This document shows positions 18,025 to 25,609 of a stretch of 64,000 nt of DNA, in pieces (the stretch's first letter is position 1; every line of letters begins with the position of its first letter). The position numbers and the translations under genes are program-made. This DNA comes from Streptomyces glaucescens. Its GTDB lineage: Bacteria > Actinomycetota > Actinomycetes > Streptomycetales > Streptomycetaceae. The notes under the pieces are model-generated. The model saw nothing but the letters and a program-made list of their open reading frames with translations. It had not been told where the DNA came from and did no database searches. The DNA lies in contig NZ_CP009438.1 in assembly GCF_000761215.1 (NCBI RefSeq), positions 6,490,501 through 6,554,500 of the forward strand. Direction: 5' to 3'.

Positions 18025-19344
18025 GTGATGTCCGGAAGACCGGTGGACGAGCCCACCGGTGAGGGGGAACGCGGCGGCGACCCGCCGCGGTTGTGGTCGC
18101 GGGACTTCGGACTGTTCTTCACCGCCCGTGCCGTCGCCCGGCTCGGGGACACCATGCTGCCGGTGGCACTGGCCGCCGGACTGCTCCAGCACGGCTACGG
18201 GGCGGGTGCGGTCGGCCTCGCGATGGCCGCGACCGCCGCCACCTTCGCCGGCCTGGTCGTCTTCGCCGGGGTGATCGCCGACCGGTTCGCCACCCGCACC
18301 CTGATGGTCTGGGCCGACGTCGCCCGGCTCGGCACCCAGGCCCTCGCCGCCGCGCTGTTCTTCGCCGACCACGTGGTGCTCTGGGAGATCTGCGCGATCG
18401 GCCTGGTCAACGGCGCCGCGGGCGCCCTGTTCCAGCCCGGCGTGGCCAGCATGGTGCCCCGCCTCGCCACCGATGTGCAGGGCGCCAACGGCGCCGTCCG
18501 GGTCGCCGAGTCCGTGGCCCAGCTGGCTGGGCCGGCCGTCGCCGGACTCGTCGTCGGCCTCGCCACGCCGGGCGGTGTGTTCGCCGCCCACGCCGCCACC
18601 TACGCGATCAGCGCCGTGTGCCTGCTGCTGCTGCGCCTGCCCCCGCCCGCCCCCGACCACCGGCCCACCGGTCACACCCCGGGCACCTTCCGGGCGGACC
18701 TCGTGGACGGCTGGCGCGAGTTCCGGTCGCGCACCTGGCTGTGGGCGGTGATCGCCGTCTGGTGCCTCTACATGATCGCCGTCTGGGGACCGACCGGCCC
18801 CCTGGTCGCCGCCGAGGTGGTGCGCGAGCACGGCCCCGGCGCCTACGGACTGGTCAACTCCGCCCTCGGCGCCGGCACCGTCGTCGGCGGACTCCTCGCC
18901 CTGCGGCTGCGCCCGCGCCGGATGCTGCGCGCCGGCGCCGTCGCCCTGACCGGCTTCGCCGCGTTCCCCCTCTCCGTCGGCCTCGGGCTGACGGTGCCCG
19001 CCATGGCCGCCGGGGCCGCCGTCGCCGGGGCCGGCCTGTCCTTCTGGGGCGTGATGTGGGCGACCAGCGTGCAGACCCAGGTCCCGCCCGACGTGCTGAA
19101 CCGCATCCACGCCTACGACGTGGCGGGCTCGCTGGCGATGATGCCGATCGGCCAGGCCCTCGCCGGCCCGGCCGCCGCGGCCCTCGGCGCCGAGCAGGTG
19201 CTCCTGGTCTCCGGGGTGACCAGCTTCGTCGTCGTGATCTCACTGCTGGCCGTTCCCGCGATCCGCGGCCTGGTCCGCGTCGACCCGGCCCCCGCGCCCC
19301 GCGCGCCCGCCCCGGGCAAGGCCGGCCTGGTCCGCCGCGAGTAG
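18025..19344 (+). CDS. MFS transporter, multidrug exporter-like
   Basis: A 439-residue major-facilitator protein with about twelve hydrophobic segments and a short charged N-terminal tail. The first half carries ARLGDTMLPVALAAGLLQHGYGAGAVGLAMAA and the loop ADRFATRTLMVWADV, as in MFS exporters of the enterobactin-exporter-like group. A GGAGGGAG ribosome site lies about ten bases before the GTG at 18025; ATG at 18028 is an alternative. It stands alone between the YjbR gene and the tRNA. The cargo is unknown. Confidence 0.9.
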   Translation: MMSGRPVDEPTGEGERGGDPPRLWSRDFGLFFTARAVARLGDTMLPVALAAGLLQHGYGAGAVGLAMAATAATFAGLVVFAGVIADRFATRTLMVWADVARLGTQALAAALFFADHVVLWEICAIGLVNGAAGALFQPGVASMVPRLATDVQGANGAVRVAESVAQLAGPAVAGLVVGLATPGGVFAAHAATYAISAVCLLLLRLPPPAPDHRPTGHTPGTFRADLVDGWREFRSRTWLWAVIAVWCLYMIAVWGPTGPLVAAEVVREHGPGAYGLVNSALGAGTVVGGLLALRLRPRRMLRAGAVALTGFAAFPLSVGLGLTVPAMAAGAAVAGAGLSFWGVMWATSVQTQVPPDVLNRIHAYDVAGSLAMMPIGQALAGPAAAALGAEQVLLVSGVTSFVVVISLLAVPAIRGLVRVDPAPAPRAPAPGKAGLVRRE

Positions 19345-19450
19345 GCCCGGGCCACCCCTCCCGGACCAAAAGGGGTGCGCGACCACCCACCCGAGTGCGG
19401 TATTGTTTCTCTGCGCGTTCGGCCAGGGGAAACCCCAGGTCAGACGGCAT

Positions 19451-19524
<74 letters not shown>

Positions 19525-19532
19525 CGGTGCGG

Positions 19533-19566
19533 AGGGTCTTCGCGGGCGAGAGCCCACGGGGGCCCT
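19533..19566 (+). terminator. Terminator after tRNA-Pro copy 1
   Basis: The outer arms AGGGTC/GGCCCT and the inner stem GGGC-GAGA-GCCC form a hairpin nine bases after the tRNA end. It probably ends the tRNA transcript. Confidence 0.6.
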
Positions 19567-19762
19567 TCTCCGTTTCCCTGGCCGAGCGGCATGCGCCCGT
19601 CTCCCGGGTGACCGGCCGGCCTGCCGCAGGCCGCCGCTCGTCCGTCTCCGGGATCCTTCCGGCTCCTGCCGCATTCCCCGGCGCACGGCTCTGAGTCGCC
19701 GGGCCGCCGATGTCCGTAGGCATGGGTGAGGTCCGGACCCCGGGTGGGAGGATGAGGCCGTC

Positions 19763-20416
19763 ATGACGGCAGGGTGGGGAGCGCGCACGGTGCGGGCCGC
19801 GGTGTTCGCGGCCGTCTGTGTGCTGCTCGCGGCCCTGGGCCACGTCCTGATGTCCGGCCGGCACGTGCCCGGCTGGACGCTGGCCGCCGGGTTCGCCGCG
19901 ACCGGGCTGGCCGGCTGGGGGCTGGCGGGCCGGGAGCGGGGGCTGCCGCTGATCACGAGCGTCGTCGTCGCCGCGCAGACGGCCCTGCACTCGGCGTTCT
20001 CGTTCGCCCAGTCCGGCGCCCCCGACCTCGGGCACGCCGCCCACCTGGCCTACGCCGACCACATGGCGCACATGGCGCACGCGGGCCACACGGCCGGCCT
20101 GGAACAGACCGGTCCTTCCGCGGCCGGGCCCGCTCCGGCCGGCTCCTCGTCGTCCGGGATGCTCGCCGCGCACCTGCTGGCCGCGGTGCTGTGCGGCCTG
20201 TGGCTCGCCCACGGTGAACGGGCCGCCTTCCGCATCCTGCGCGCCGTGGCCGGCTGGCTCGCGGCACCGCTGCGGCTGCCGCTCGGCCCGGCCGTCGTGG
20301 CGCCGCCGCCGCGCCCGCGGGTCCGGCGGCGCCGCTCGCACCGGACACCGCGCGGGCTCCTTCTCGTCCACGCGATCACCTCTCGGGGTCCGCCGCCGGG
20401 GACCGCTGTCGCCTGA
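19763..20416 (+). CDS. Histidine-rich integral membrane protein
   Basis: A 217-residue protein of unknown function. It has four or so hydrophobic segments (about residues 9-30, 36-55, 61-80, 133-150) and a His-rich loop between the third and fourth. In that loop His91, 94, 100, 103, 106 and 109 sit every three to six residues (HAAHLAYADHMAHMAHAGH), with His76 in the preceding helix. The C-terminus is Arg/Pro-rich. The loop is likely to bind copper, zinc or nickel. It lies about 100 bp before an ECF sigma factor gene on the same strand. It could be a metal sensor or membrane partner for that sigma factor (inference); no zinc-finger anti-sigma domain is present. Confidence 0.75.
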   Translation: MTAGWGARTVRAAVFAAVCVLLAALGHVLMSGRHVPGWTLAAGFAATGLAGWGLAGRERGLPLITSVVVAAQTALHSAFSFAQSGAPDLGHAAHLAYADHMAHMAHAGHTAGLEQTGPSAAGPAPAGSSSSGMLAAHLLAAVLCGLWLAHGERAAFRILRAVAGWLAAPLRLPLGPAVVAPPPRPRVRRRRSHRTPRGLLLVHAITSRGPPPGTAVA

Positions 20417-20519
20417 CGACAGCCGGATTCCCGAGGCCGCCCGTGTGCGCCTCGCGGCCCCGGCCGTACGCCCGAGCAGGGCCGTACGGCCGCTTTCCCG
20501 TTGACGAGAAGGACACCAG

Positions 20520-21092
20520 GTGATCACTTCCGCCACCCCCGTACCCGAACGCGCCGACGAGTCGACAACGGCCTGGGCGCTCGCCGCCCGGGGCGGCGAC
20601 CCCGACGCCGTCGAGCGGTTCGTCCGCGCCCTGCACCACGACGTCCTGCGGTACGTCGCCCACCTCTGTGCCGATCCGCAGGCGGTCGACGACCTGGCGC
20701 AGGACACCTTCCTGCGGGCGCTCGGCAGCCTGCACCGCTTCGAGGGGCGCTCCTCGGCGCGCTCCTGGCTGCTGGCCATCGCCCGCCGGGCGGTCGTCGA
20801 CAGCTACCGGTACGCCGGCACCCGGCCGCGGTCGTGCGACAGCGCGGACTGGCGGCTGGCCGTGGAGCGGGCGCAGCCGTGCGGTCTGCCCGGGTTCGAC
20901 GACGGCGTCGCGCTGCTCGATCTGCTGGGGGCGCTGCCCGACGAGCGCCGGGAGGCGTTCGTGCTCACCCAGCTGCTCGGGCTGCCGTACGCGGAGGCCG
21001 CCCGGATCGGCGGCTGTCCGGTCGGCACGCTGCGGTCCCGGGTCGCCCGGGCCCGCGCGACGCTGATCGACCTGCTGGCGGCGGCGGCCTGA
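20520..21092 (+). CDS. ECF RNA polymerase sigma factor
   Basis: A 190-residue group IV sigma factor. Region 2 is seen as FVRALHHDVLRYVAHLCADPQAVDDLAQDTFLRALGSLHRFEGRSSARSW, and region 4 as LPDERREAFVLTQLLGLPYAEAARIGGCPVGTLRSRVARARATL. The GTG start at 20520 follows GAGAAGGA. No anti-sigma gene with a recognisable zinc-binding or RskA-like domain follows; a terminator is placed directly after the stop. The only neighbour on the strand is the His-rich membrane protein upstream. Control by metal stress is a reasonable guess. Confidence 0.92.
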   Translation: MITSATPVPERADESTTAWALAARGGDPDAVERFVRALHHDVLRYVAHLCADPQAVDDLAQDTFLRALGSLHRFEGRSSARSWLLAIARRAVVDSYRYAGTRPRSCDSADWRLAVERAQPCGLPGFDDGVALLDLLGALPDERREAFVLTQLLGLPYAEAARIGGCPVGTLRSRVARARATLIDLLAAAA

Positions 21093-21097
21093 ACCGG

Positions 21098-21134
21098 GAG
21101 GGAGGGCGCCCCCGGGCCTGGGGCGCCCTCCCTC
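21098..21134 (+). terminator. Terminator after the ECF sigma gene
   Basis: A perfect 15-bp inverted repeat (GAGGGAGGGCGCCCC and its complement) with a seven-base loop begins six bases after the sigma factor stop. Confidence 0.85.
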
Positions 21135-21245
21135 ACCGGAGCCGCGGCGGTCCTCGACGGCGGGCGCCGGAGAGGTTCGGCGCCGGCGGCCGGAACCGGG
21201 GCGCGGCCGTCCCGGCGTTCCCGCGTTCCGCCGGAGCCCCGCCGG

Positions 21246-21416
21246 TCAGTCCCCGGGGCGCAGCAGCCCGCGCTCGTACGCCCTGACCAGGTGCTGCGGT
21301 ACGAGGTGGCGGACGCCGTCGACGGTCACGGGGACCAGGTTCGGCGTGCTCGCCCTCCACCGGGCGCGGCGGTGGCGGGTGTTGCTGCGGGACATCTTCC
21401 GCTTGGGAACGGCCAT
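21246..21416 (-). CDS. rpmF: 50S ribosomal protein bL32, zinc-independent paralogue
   Basis: A 56-residue gene reading [20 protein letters not shown] and continuing to [10 protein letters not shown]. The start is the bL32 signature. The normal zinc ribbon is absent: no cysteine occurs anywhere in the protein, so this is a C-minus form able to replace zinc-bearing bL32 under zinc limitation. The gene has a candidate Zur box 41-57 bp upstream of its start, which would keep it silent when zinc is sufficient. It lies downstream of the ferredoxin-like gene on the same strand. Confidence 0.93.
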   Translation of the reverse strand: MAVPKRKMSRSNTRHRRARWRASTPNLVPVTVDGVRHLVPQHLVRAYERGLLRPGD

Positions 21417-21456
21417 GGGAGTCCTTCCTGGGTCGGTGAACCAGGCAGCACGCTAC

Positions 21457-21473
21457 ATGAAAACGGTTCCCAT
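21457..21473. promoter_or_regulatory. Zur box candidate upstream of rpmF
   Basis: Read toward rpmF the site is ATGGGAACCGTTTTCAT, an imperfect inverted repeat with ATG/CAT ends and AACNGTT centre, close to the Streptomyces Zur box form (TGANAACGNTTTTCA-like, from memory). It sits between the ferredoxin-like stop codon and the zinc-free bL32 gene, where Zur control is expected. Confidence 0.7.
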
Positions 21474-21955
21474 TATGAAAAGGGGCCGTGATCGGTGCCG
21501 GACCTCAGCGGCGGCGGGCCCTCCCCTCCCGGGCGGGCGCTCCCCGCCCGGCGCACCTTGCCCTCCCGGGGAGCCGGAATGAACTGCAGCTCCAGCGTCA
21601 CCGGAGGCGCGGCCACCCCGGGACCCCCCGCCGCCGCCCACTCCAGCAGCTCCTCGGTCGCGGCGTCGTCCGTCGCGAACCCCACCCAGACCGCGCGTCC
21701 CCCGGCCCGCCGGCCCGCGCTGGAGGGCTGTACGACGATGACGTTCGCCTGGTCGCACGGGCCCAGACAGTCCGTCGTGCGGACGGTGAACCGGCCGCCG
21801 GAGTCCGCCGCGGCGGCCCGCAGCCGCTCCAGCTGCCAGGCGTGGTCGGTGCCCGGGTGTTTGCGCGGGTTGCCGCAGCAGCATCCCCGGCACACCACGA
21901 GGGTGCAGGGCCGGGGCGTGAACCGGAGGGCGGCGGAGGTACCGGGGGCGCTCAA
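21473..21955 (-). CDS. Thioredoxin-like [2Fe-2S] ferredoxin-domain protein
   Basis: About 160 residues. The cysteine pattern CRGCCCGNPRKHPG followed by TTDCLGPCDQANVIVV matches thioredoxin-like [2Fe-2S] ferredoxins, where four cysteines hold the cluster. A Pro/Arg-rich C-terminal tail extends past the domain. The best start is a TTG at 21955 that overlaps the Nudix stop (TTGA), giving MSAPGTSAALRF; no ATG or GTG lies in frame at a sensible place. The family is often linked to (Fe-S) or cobalt metabolism, but no function is assigned here. It is probably cotranscribed with the Nudix gene. Confidence 0.75.
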   Translation of the reverse strand: MSAPGTSAALRFTPRPCTLVVCRGCCCGNPRKHPGTDHAWQLERLRAAAADSGGRFTVRTTDCLGPCDQANVIVVQPSSAGRRAGGRAVWVGFATDDAATEELLEWAAAGGPGVAAPPVTLELQFIPAPREGKVRRAGSARPGGEGPPPLRSGTDHGPFS

Positions 21956-22488
21956 ATCGCCAGGCCCACGTGGGCGAGGGCCTGCTTGAGCAGCACGCCG
22001 TGACCACCCGGCATCTCGCTCCGCACGGCCTCCGAGGCCGCCTCCTGGGGGCTGAACCACACCAGGTCCAGCGCGTCCTGCCGGGGCCGGCAGTCGCCGG
22101 TGACCGGGACGATGTAGGCGAGGGACACCGCGTGCTGGCGCGGATCGTGGAACGGGGTGATGCCCTGGGTCGGGAAGTACTCGGCGACGGTGAACGGCTG
22201 CAGCGAGGCCGGGACCCGGGGGAGGGCGACCGGGCCGAGGTCCTTCTCCAGGTGGCGCAGCAGGGCGTCCCGGACCCGTTCGTGGTGCAGCACCCGGCCG
22301 GAGACCAGGGTGCGGCTGACCGTGCCGTCCGGGCCGATGCGCAGCAGCAGGCCGATGCTGGTGACCTCGCCGCTGTCGTCCACGCGGACCGGGACGGCCT
22401 CGACGTACAGGATCGGCATGCGGGCGCGGGCCAGTTCGAGTTCGTCGGGTGTCAGCCAACCGGGCGTGGTTTCGGTCATGTCAGACAT
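21952..22488 (-). CDS. DUF4916 / Nudix-hydrolase-like protein
   Basis: A 178-residue protein with a Nudix-like fold. The conserved start GWLTPDELELARARMPILYVEAVPVRVD and the Nudix-box region around DLVWFSPQEAASEAVRSEMPGGH correspond to the DUF4916 group of actinomycetes. The Nudix glutamates are only partly conserved, so hydrolase activity is uncertain. It is followed by the ferredoxin-like gene with a four-base overlap and preceded by a DUF574 methyltransferase gene 96 bp upstream. Either Met1 or Met4 could be the start. Confidence 0.8.
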   Translation of the reverse strand: MSDMTETTPGWLTPDELELARARMPILYVEAVPVRVDDSGEVTSIGLLLRIGPDGTVSRTLVSGRVLHHERVRDALLRHLEKDLGPVALPRVPASLQPFTVAEYFPTQGITPFHDPRQHAVSLAYIVPVTGDCRPRQDALDLVWFSPQEAASEAVRSEMPGGHGVLLKQALAHVGLAI

Positions 22489-22584
22489 TGCTTGATCATA
22501 CTTTCAGGTGGCGTCGGCAAACCGTTTCGGCGCACGCGTCCGGCCGGACGTCGGCCGCCGTCGCGGCGGTGGCGGCGGCGGTGG

Positions 22585-23397
22585 TCAGGGCTTCACGGCG
22601 ACGGCGCCGAACTGCGGGACCACGACGGGGTCCGGCACGTCCGGGCGCCACCGCGCGCAGGAGACCAGCCCCGGTTCCAGCAGGTTTAGTCCCTCGAAGA
22701 ACGCGGCCACGTCGGCCCGGCCGCGGGCGGTGATCGGCGGCGTGGCGTTCTCGTTCCAGAACCGCATCGCCGGGATCTGGCCCTCGCCGCCCAGCTCCGG
22801 CTCGAAGGTCGGGTGGGTCAGCACCAGGAAACTGCCCGAGGGGACGGCTGCCATCACCCGGTGTGCGATCTCGCGCGCCTTCCCGGTGTCGAGCACGAAG
22901 TTGAGGATGCCGAGCATCATCACCGCGACCGGCCGGGACAGGTCCAGGGTGCGCGCGGCGCGCTCCAGGATGACGTCCGGGTCGTGCACATCGGCGTCGA
23001 TGTAGTCGATGACGCCGGCCGCGGTGCCGGTGAGCAGGGTGCGGGCGTGGATCAGCACGGTCGGGTCGTTGTCGACGTACACGACCCGCGCGTCCGGTGC
23101 GACGCGCTGGGCGATCTCGTGGGTGTTCTCCGCGGTGGGCAGCCCGGTGCCGATGTCCAGGAACTGCCGCACCCCGCGCTCGCCGGCCAGGAACCGCACC
23201 GCCCGGCCCAGGAACTCGCGGTCCGCGCGGGCGATGTCCCGGATCAGCGGGAACATCGAGGCCACGTGGTCGCCGACCCGGTGGTCGACCTCGTAGTTGT
23301 CCTTGCCGCCGATCCAGTAGTTCCAGACCCGGGCGTTGTGCGCCACGCCCGTGTTCGGGCGCGCCGATCCGTCCGCCGGGGTGGGGGCCTCGCTCAC
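22585..23397 (-). CDS. DUF574 SAM-dependent methyltransferase
   Basis: A 270-residue protein of the DUF574 (PF04672) group, which is abundant in Streptomyces. It shows the hallmark RVWNYWIGGKDNYEVDHRVGD, the SAM-binding FLDIGTGLPTAENTHE and VVYVDNDPTVLIHA. The GTG at 23397 is chosen because GAGGAGAGGAAG lies just upstream and the length then equals its paralogue at 27292; an ATG at 23436 is the alternative. The substrate is unknown. Members often sit near XRE/DUF397 developmental regulators, but none is seen here. Confidence 0.9.
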   Translation of the reverse strand: MSEAPTPADGSARPNTGVAHNARVWNYWIGGKDNYEVDHRVGDHVASMFPLIRDIARADREFLGRAVRFLAGERGVRQFLDIGTGLPTAENTHEIAQRVAPDARVVYVDNDPTVLIHARTLLTGTAAGVIDYIDADVHDPDVILERAARTLDLSRPVAVMMLGILNFVLDTGKAREIAHRVMAAVPSGSFLVLTHPTFEPELGGEGQIPAMRFWNENATPPITARGRADVAAFFEGLNLLEPGLVSCARWRPDVPDPVVVPQFGAVAVKP

Positions 23398-23606
23398 GTC
23401 GCTTCCTCTCCTCGCCCGTACCGCGGTTCCCGTCATTGTGCCCCGCTCGTGATCAGCCCGTCCGGGGAACCCGTCGAGCGCCCGGGGCGGCCGGTGGGGG
23501 CCGGTCACCGGGGACGAGGACGCTCACCCGGGCGGGTGAGGTTCCCCGGGTAGGGTTGACAGCCGTCCACCGAACGACCAAGGGCTGCCGTCGCAGGAAG
23601 CAGGAC

Positions 23607-24473
23607 ATGCCGTACTCCCCCTCACCCCTCCCCGCCCCCGCCGACCCCGCGAGCGCCCCCGCCGCCGCCGACATCCGGCTCGTCGTCACCGACATGGACG
23701 GCACGCTGCTGGACGACGACAAACGGCCGCCGGCCGGACTGTGGGACGTGCTGGAACGGCTGCGCGAACGCGGCGTGCTCTTCACCCCGGCCAGCGGCCG
23801 CCAGTACGCGACCCTCGCCCGCGAGTTCGCCCGGGCCGCGCAGGGCATGGTGTTCATCGCGGAGAACGGCACCTACGTGGTGCGCGACGGGGTGGAGATC
23901 AGCTCCGACCCGCTGGACCGGGCCGTCGTCGCCGAGGTCGTCGCGGCGGTACGGCGGCTGTCCGCGGCGGGCACCGACGTCGGCGCCGTCGTCTGCGGCA
24001 AGAAGTCCGCCTACGTCGAGCGCACCGATGCGGCCTTCCTCGCCGAGGTCCGCCGCTACTACGTGGAGAACCGGATCGTCGGGGACGTCACCGCCGTCGA
24101 CGACGACGTCCTCAAGGTGGCCCTCTACGACTTCGGCTCCGCCGAACGCACCACCGCCCCGGCGTTGGCCGAATTCGCCGGGACCCACCAGGTCGTGGTC
24201 TCCGGCGAGCACTGGGTCGACGTCATGAACCGCACCGCCGACAAGGGCGCCGCCGTCCGCCGCCTCCAGCGCGAGCTGGGCATCACTCCCGCGCAGACCA
24301 TGGTGTTCGGCGACTACCTCAACGACCTGCAGATGATGGACACCGCCGAGTGGTCCTTCGCCATGGCCAACGCCCATCCGGAGGTCGTCCGCCGGGCCCG
24401 CCACCTCGCGCCCTCCAACAACGACGACGGCGTGCTGCGCACGATCCGGCGGGTGCTCGGCCTGCCGGCCTGA
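23607..24473 (+). CDS. HAD-superfamily Cof-type phosphatase
   Basis: A 288-residue cytosolic hydrolase of the Cof/YbjI subfamily. Motif I is VVTDMDGTLLDDD, motif II is TPASGRQYATL, and the conserved lysine and motif IV are NRTADKGAAVRRL and MVFGDYLNDLQMM. A cap domain lies between. Such enzymes dephosphorylate sugar phosphates, flavin mononucleotide or similar metabolites; the substrate cannot be fixed. The ATG at 23607 follows GCAGGAAG. A Pro/Ala-rich N-terminal extension of about 20 residues precedes the domain. Confidence 0.92.
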   Translation: MPYSPSPLPAPADPASAPAAADIRLVVTDMDGTLLDDDKRPPAGLWDVLERLRERGVLFTPASGRQYATLAREFARAAQGMVFIAENGTYVVRDGVEISSDPLDRAVVAEVVAAVRRLSAAGTDVGAVVCGKKSAYVERTDAAFLAEVRRYYVENRIVGDVTAVDDDVLKVALYDFGSAERTTAPALAEFAGTHQVVVSGEHWVDVMNRTADKGAAVRRLQRELGITPAQTMVFGDYLNDLQMMDTAEWSFAMANAHPEVVRRARHLAPSNNDDGVLRTIRRVLGLPA

Positions 24474-24648
24474 CGCCCCGGCCGCCGCCCGCGAGACGAT
24501 CGGCGCTCGCGGGCCGCTCGCGCCGCCGGTCCGCGGCAGCGCGCTCCGGCGCACCACGGCGGGCCGTGTCGCCCCGCGCCGGACTGGGCATGGTGACCGT
24601 TGCCGACCGGCCGCTGTGGCCGTGACGTCACGTCGAAGAGGGGGAGCC

Positions 24649-25608
24649 ATGCCGTCCTCGGTCCCGTCGGTTCCGCCGCCCCGCGTCCGGCCACAGCCGG
24701 TGCTGGGGCCACCCGCGCGCGCCGCGGTCTTCCTGGTGGTCACCGTCGACCCCGGCGGGGAGACGCCGGCCCGGGAGGTGCTGGCCGAACTCCCGGCTCT
24801 GGAACGGGCGCTGGCCTTCCCGCACCCGGAGGGGCGCCTGTCCTGCGTGGCGGGTGTCGGCGCCCCGGCCTGGGACCGGCTCTACGGCGTGCCGCGCCCC
24901 GCCGCCCTGCACCCGTTCCGCGAACTGTCCGGGCCCCGCCACCACGCCGTCGCCACCCCCGGAGACCTGCTCTTCCACATACGGGCGGCCCGCCCCGACC
25001 TGTGCTTCGCGCTCACCGCCGAGATCATGAAGAGGCTGCGCGGCGCGGCCACCGTCCAGGACGAGACCCAGGCCTTCGCCTACTACGACGCCCGCAACCT
25101 GCTCGGCTTCGTCGACGGCACCGAGAACCCGGCCGGCGCCGACGCGGCCGAGGCGGCGCTGATCGGCGACGAGGACCCGGAGTTCCGGGGCGGCAGCTAC
25201 GCGATCGTGCAGAAGTACCTGCACGACGTGGCCGCGTGGGAGGGCCTGACCACCGAGGAGCAGGAGCGGATCGTGGGCCGCACCAAGGCGACCGGCCTGG
25301 AACTGGACGCGCCCGGCTCGCACAAGGACGTCAACACCGTGCTCGGCCCGGACGGCGCCGAGCAGCGCATCCTGCGCGCCGCCATGCCGTTCGGCCGCCC
25401 GGGCCGGGGCGAGTTCGGGACCTACTTCATCGCCTACGCCCGCGACCCGCAGCTCACCGAGACCATGCTGCGCCGCATGTTCCTCGGCACGCCGGCCGGT
25501 GGACCCGACCCGCTGCTGGACTTCTCGCGCGCGGTCACCGGCACCCTGTTCTTCGTCCCCTCGGCCGATCTGCTCCAGGACCTGTCCGAGCACGGCAAGC
25601 CGAGGTGA
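24649..25608 (+). CDS. DyP-type haem peroxidase
   Basis: A 319-residue dye-decolourising peroxidase, most like class B. It has the GXXDG motif GFVDGTENP with distal Asp156, the proximal haem ligand His225 in APGSHKDVNTVL, and the distal arginine region MPFGRPGRGEFGTYFIAYARD. The ATG at 24649 is preceded by GAGGGGGAG. No twin-arginine signal is seen, so it should be cytosolic. The C-terminus ends SEHGKPR without an encapsulin-targeting tail, and no encapsulin gene is near. The stop lies one base from the convergent kinase stop. Confidence 0.95.
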   Translation: MPSSVPSVPPPRVRPQPVLGPPARAAVFLVVTVDPGGETPAREVLAELPALERALAFPHPEGRLSCVAGVGAPAWDRLYGVPRPAALHPFRELSGPRHHAVATPGDLLFHIRAARPDLCFALTAEIMKRLRGAATVQDETQAFAYYDARNLLGFVDGTENPAGADAAEAALIGDEDPEFRGGSYAIVQKYLHDVAAWEGLTTEEQERIVGRTKATGLELDAPGSHKDVNTVLGPDGAEQRILRAAMPFGRPGRGEFGTYFIAYARDPQLTETMLRRMFLGTPAGGPDPLLDFSRAVTGTLFFVPSADLLQDLSEHGKPR

Positions 25609-25609
25609 C

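Noticed and set aside
21956-22459. N-terminal extension of the ferredoxin-like frame
   Set aside because: The extension reads Arg/Pro/Gly-rich sequence antisense in frame to the Nudix gene; the family domain begins only after 21955.
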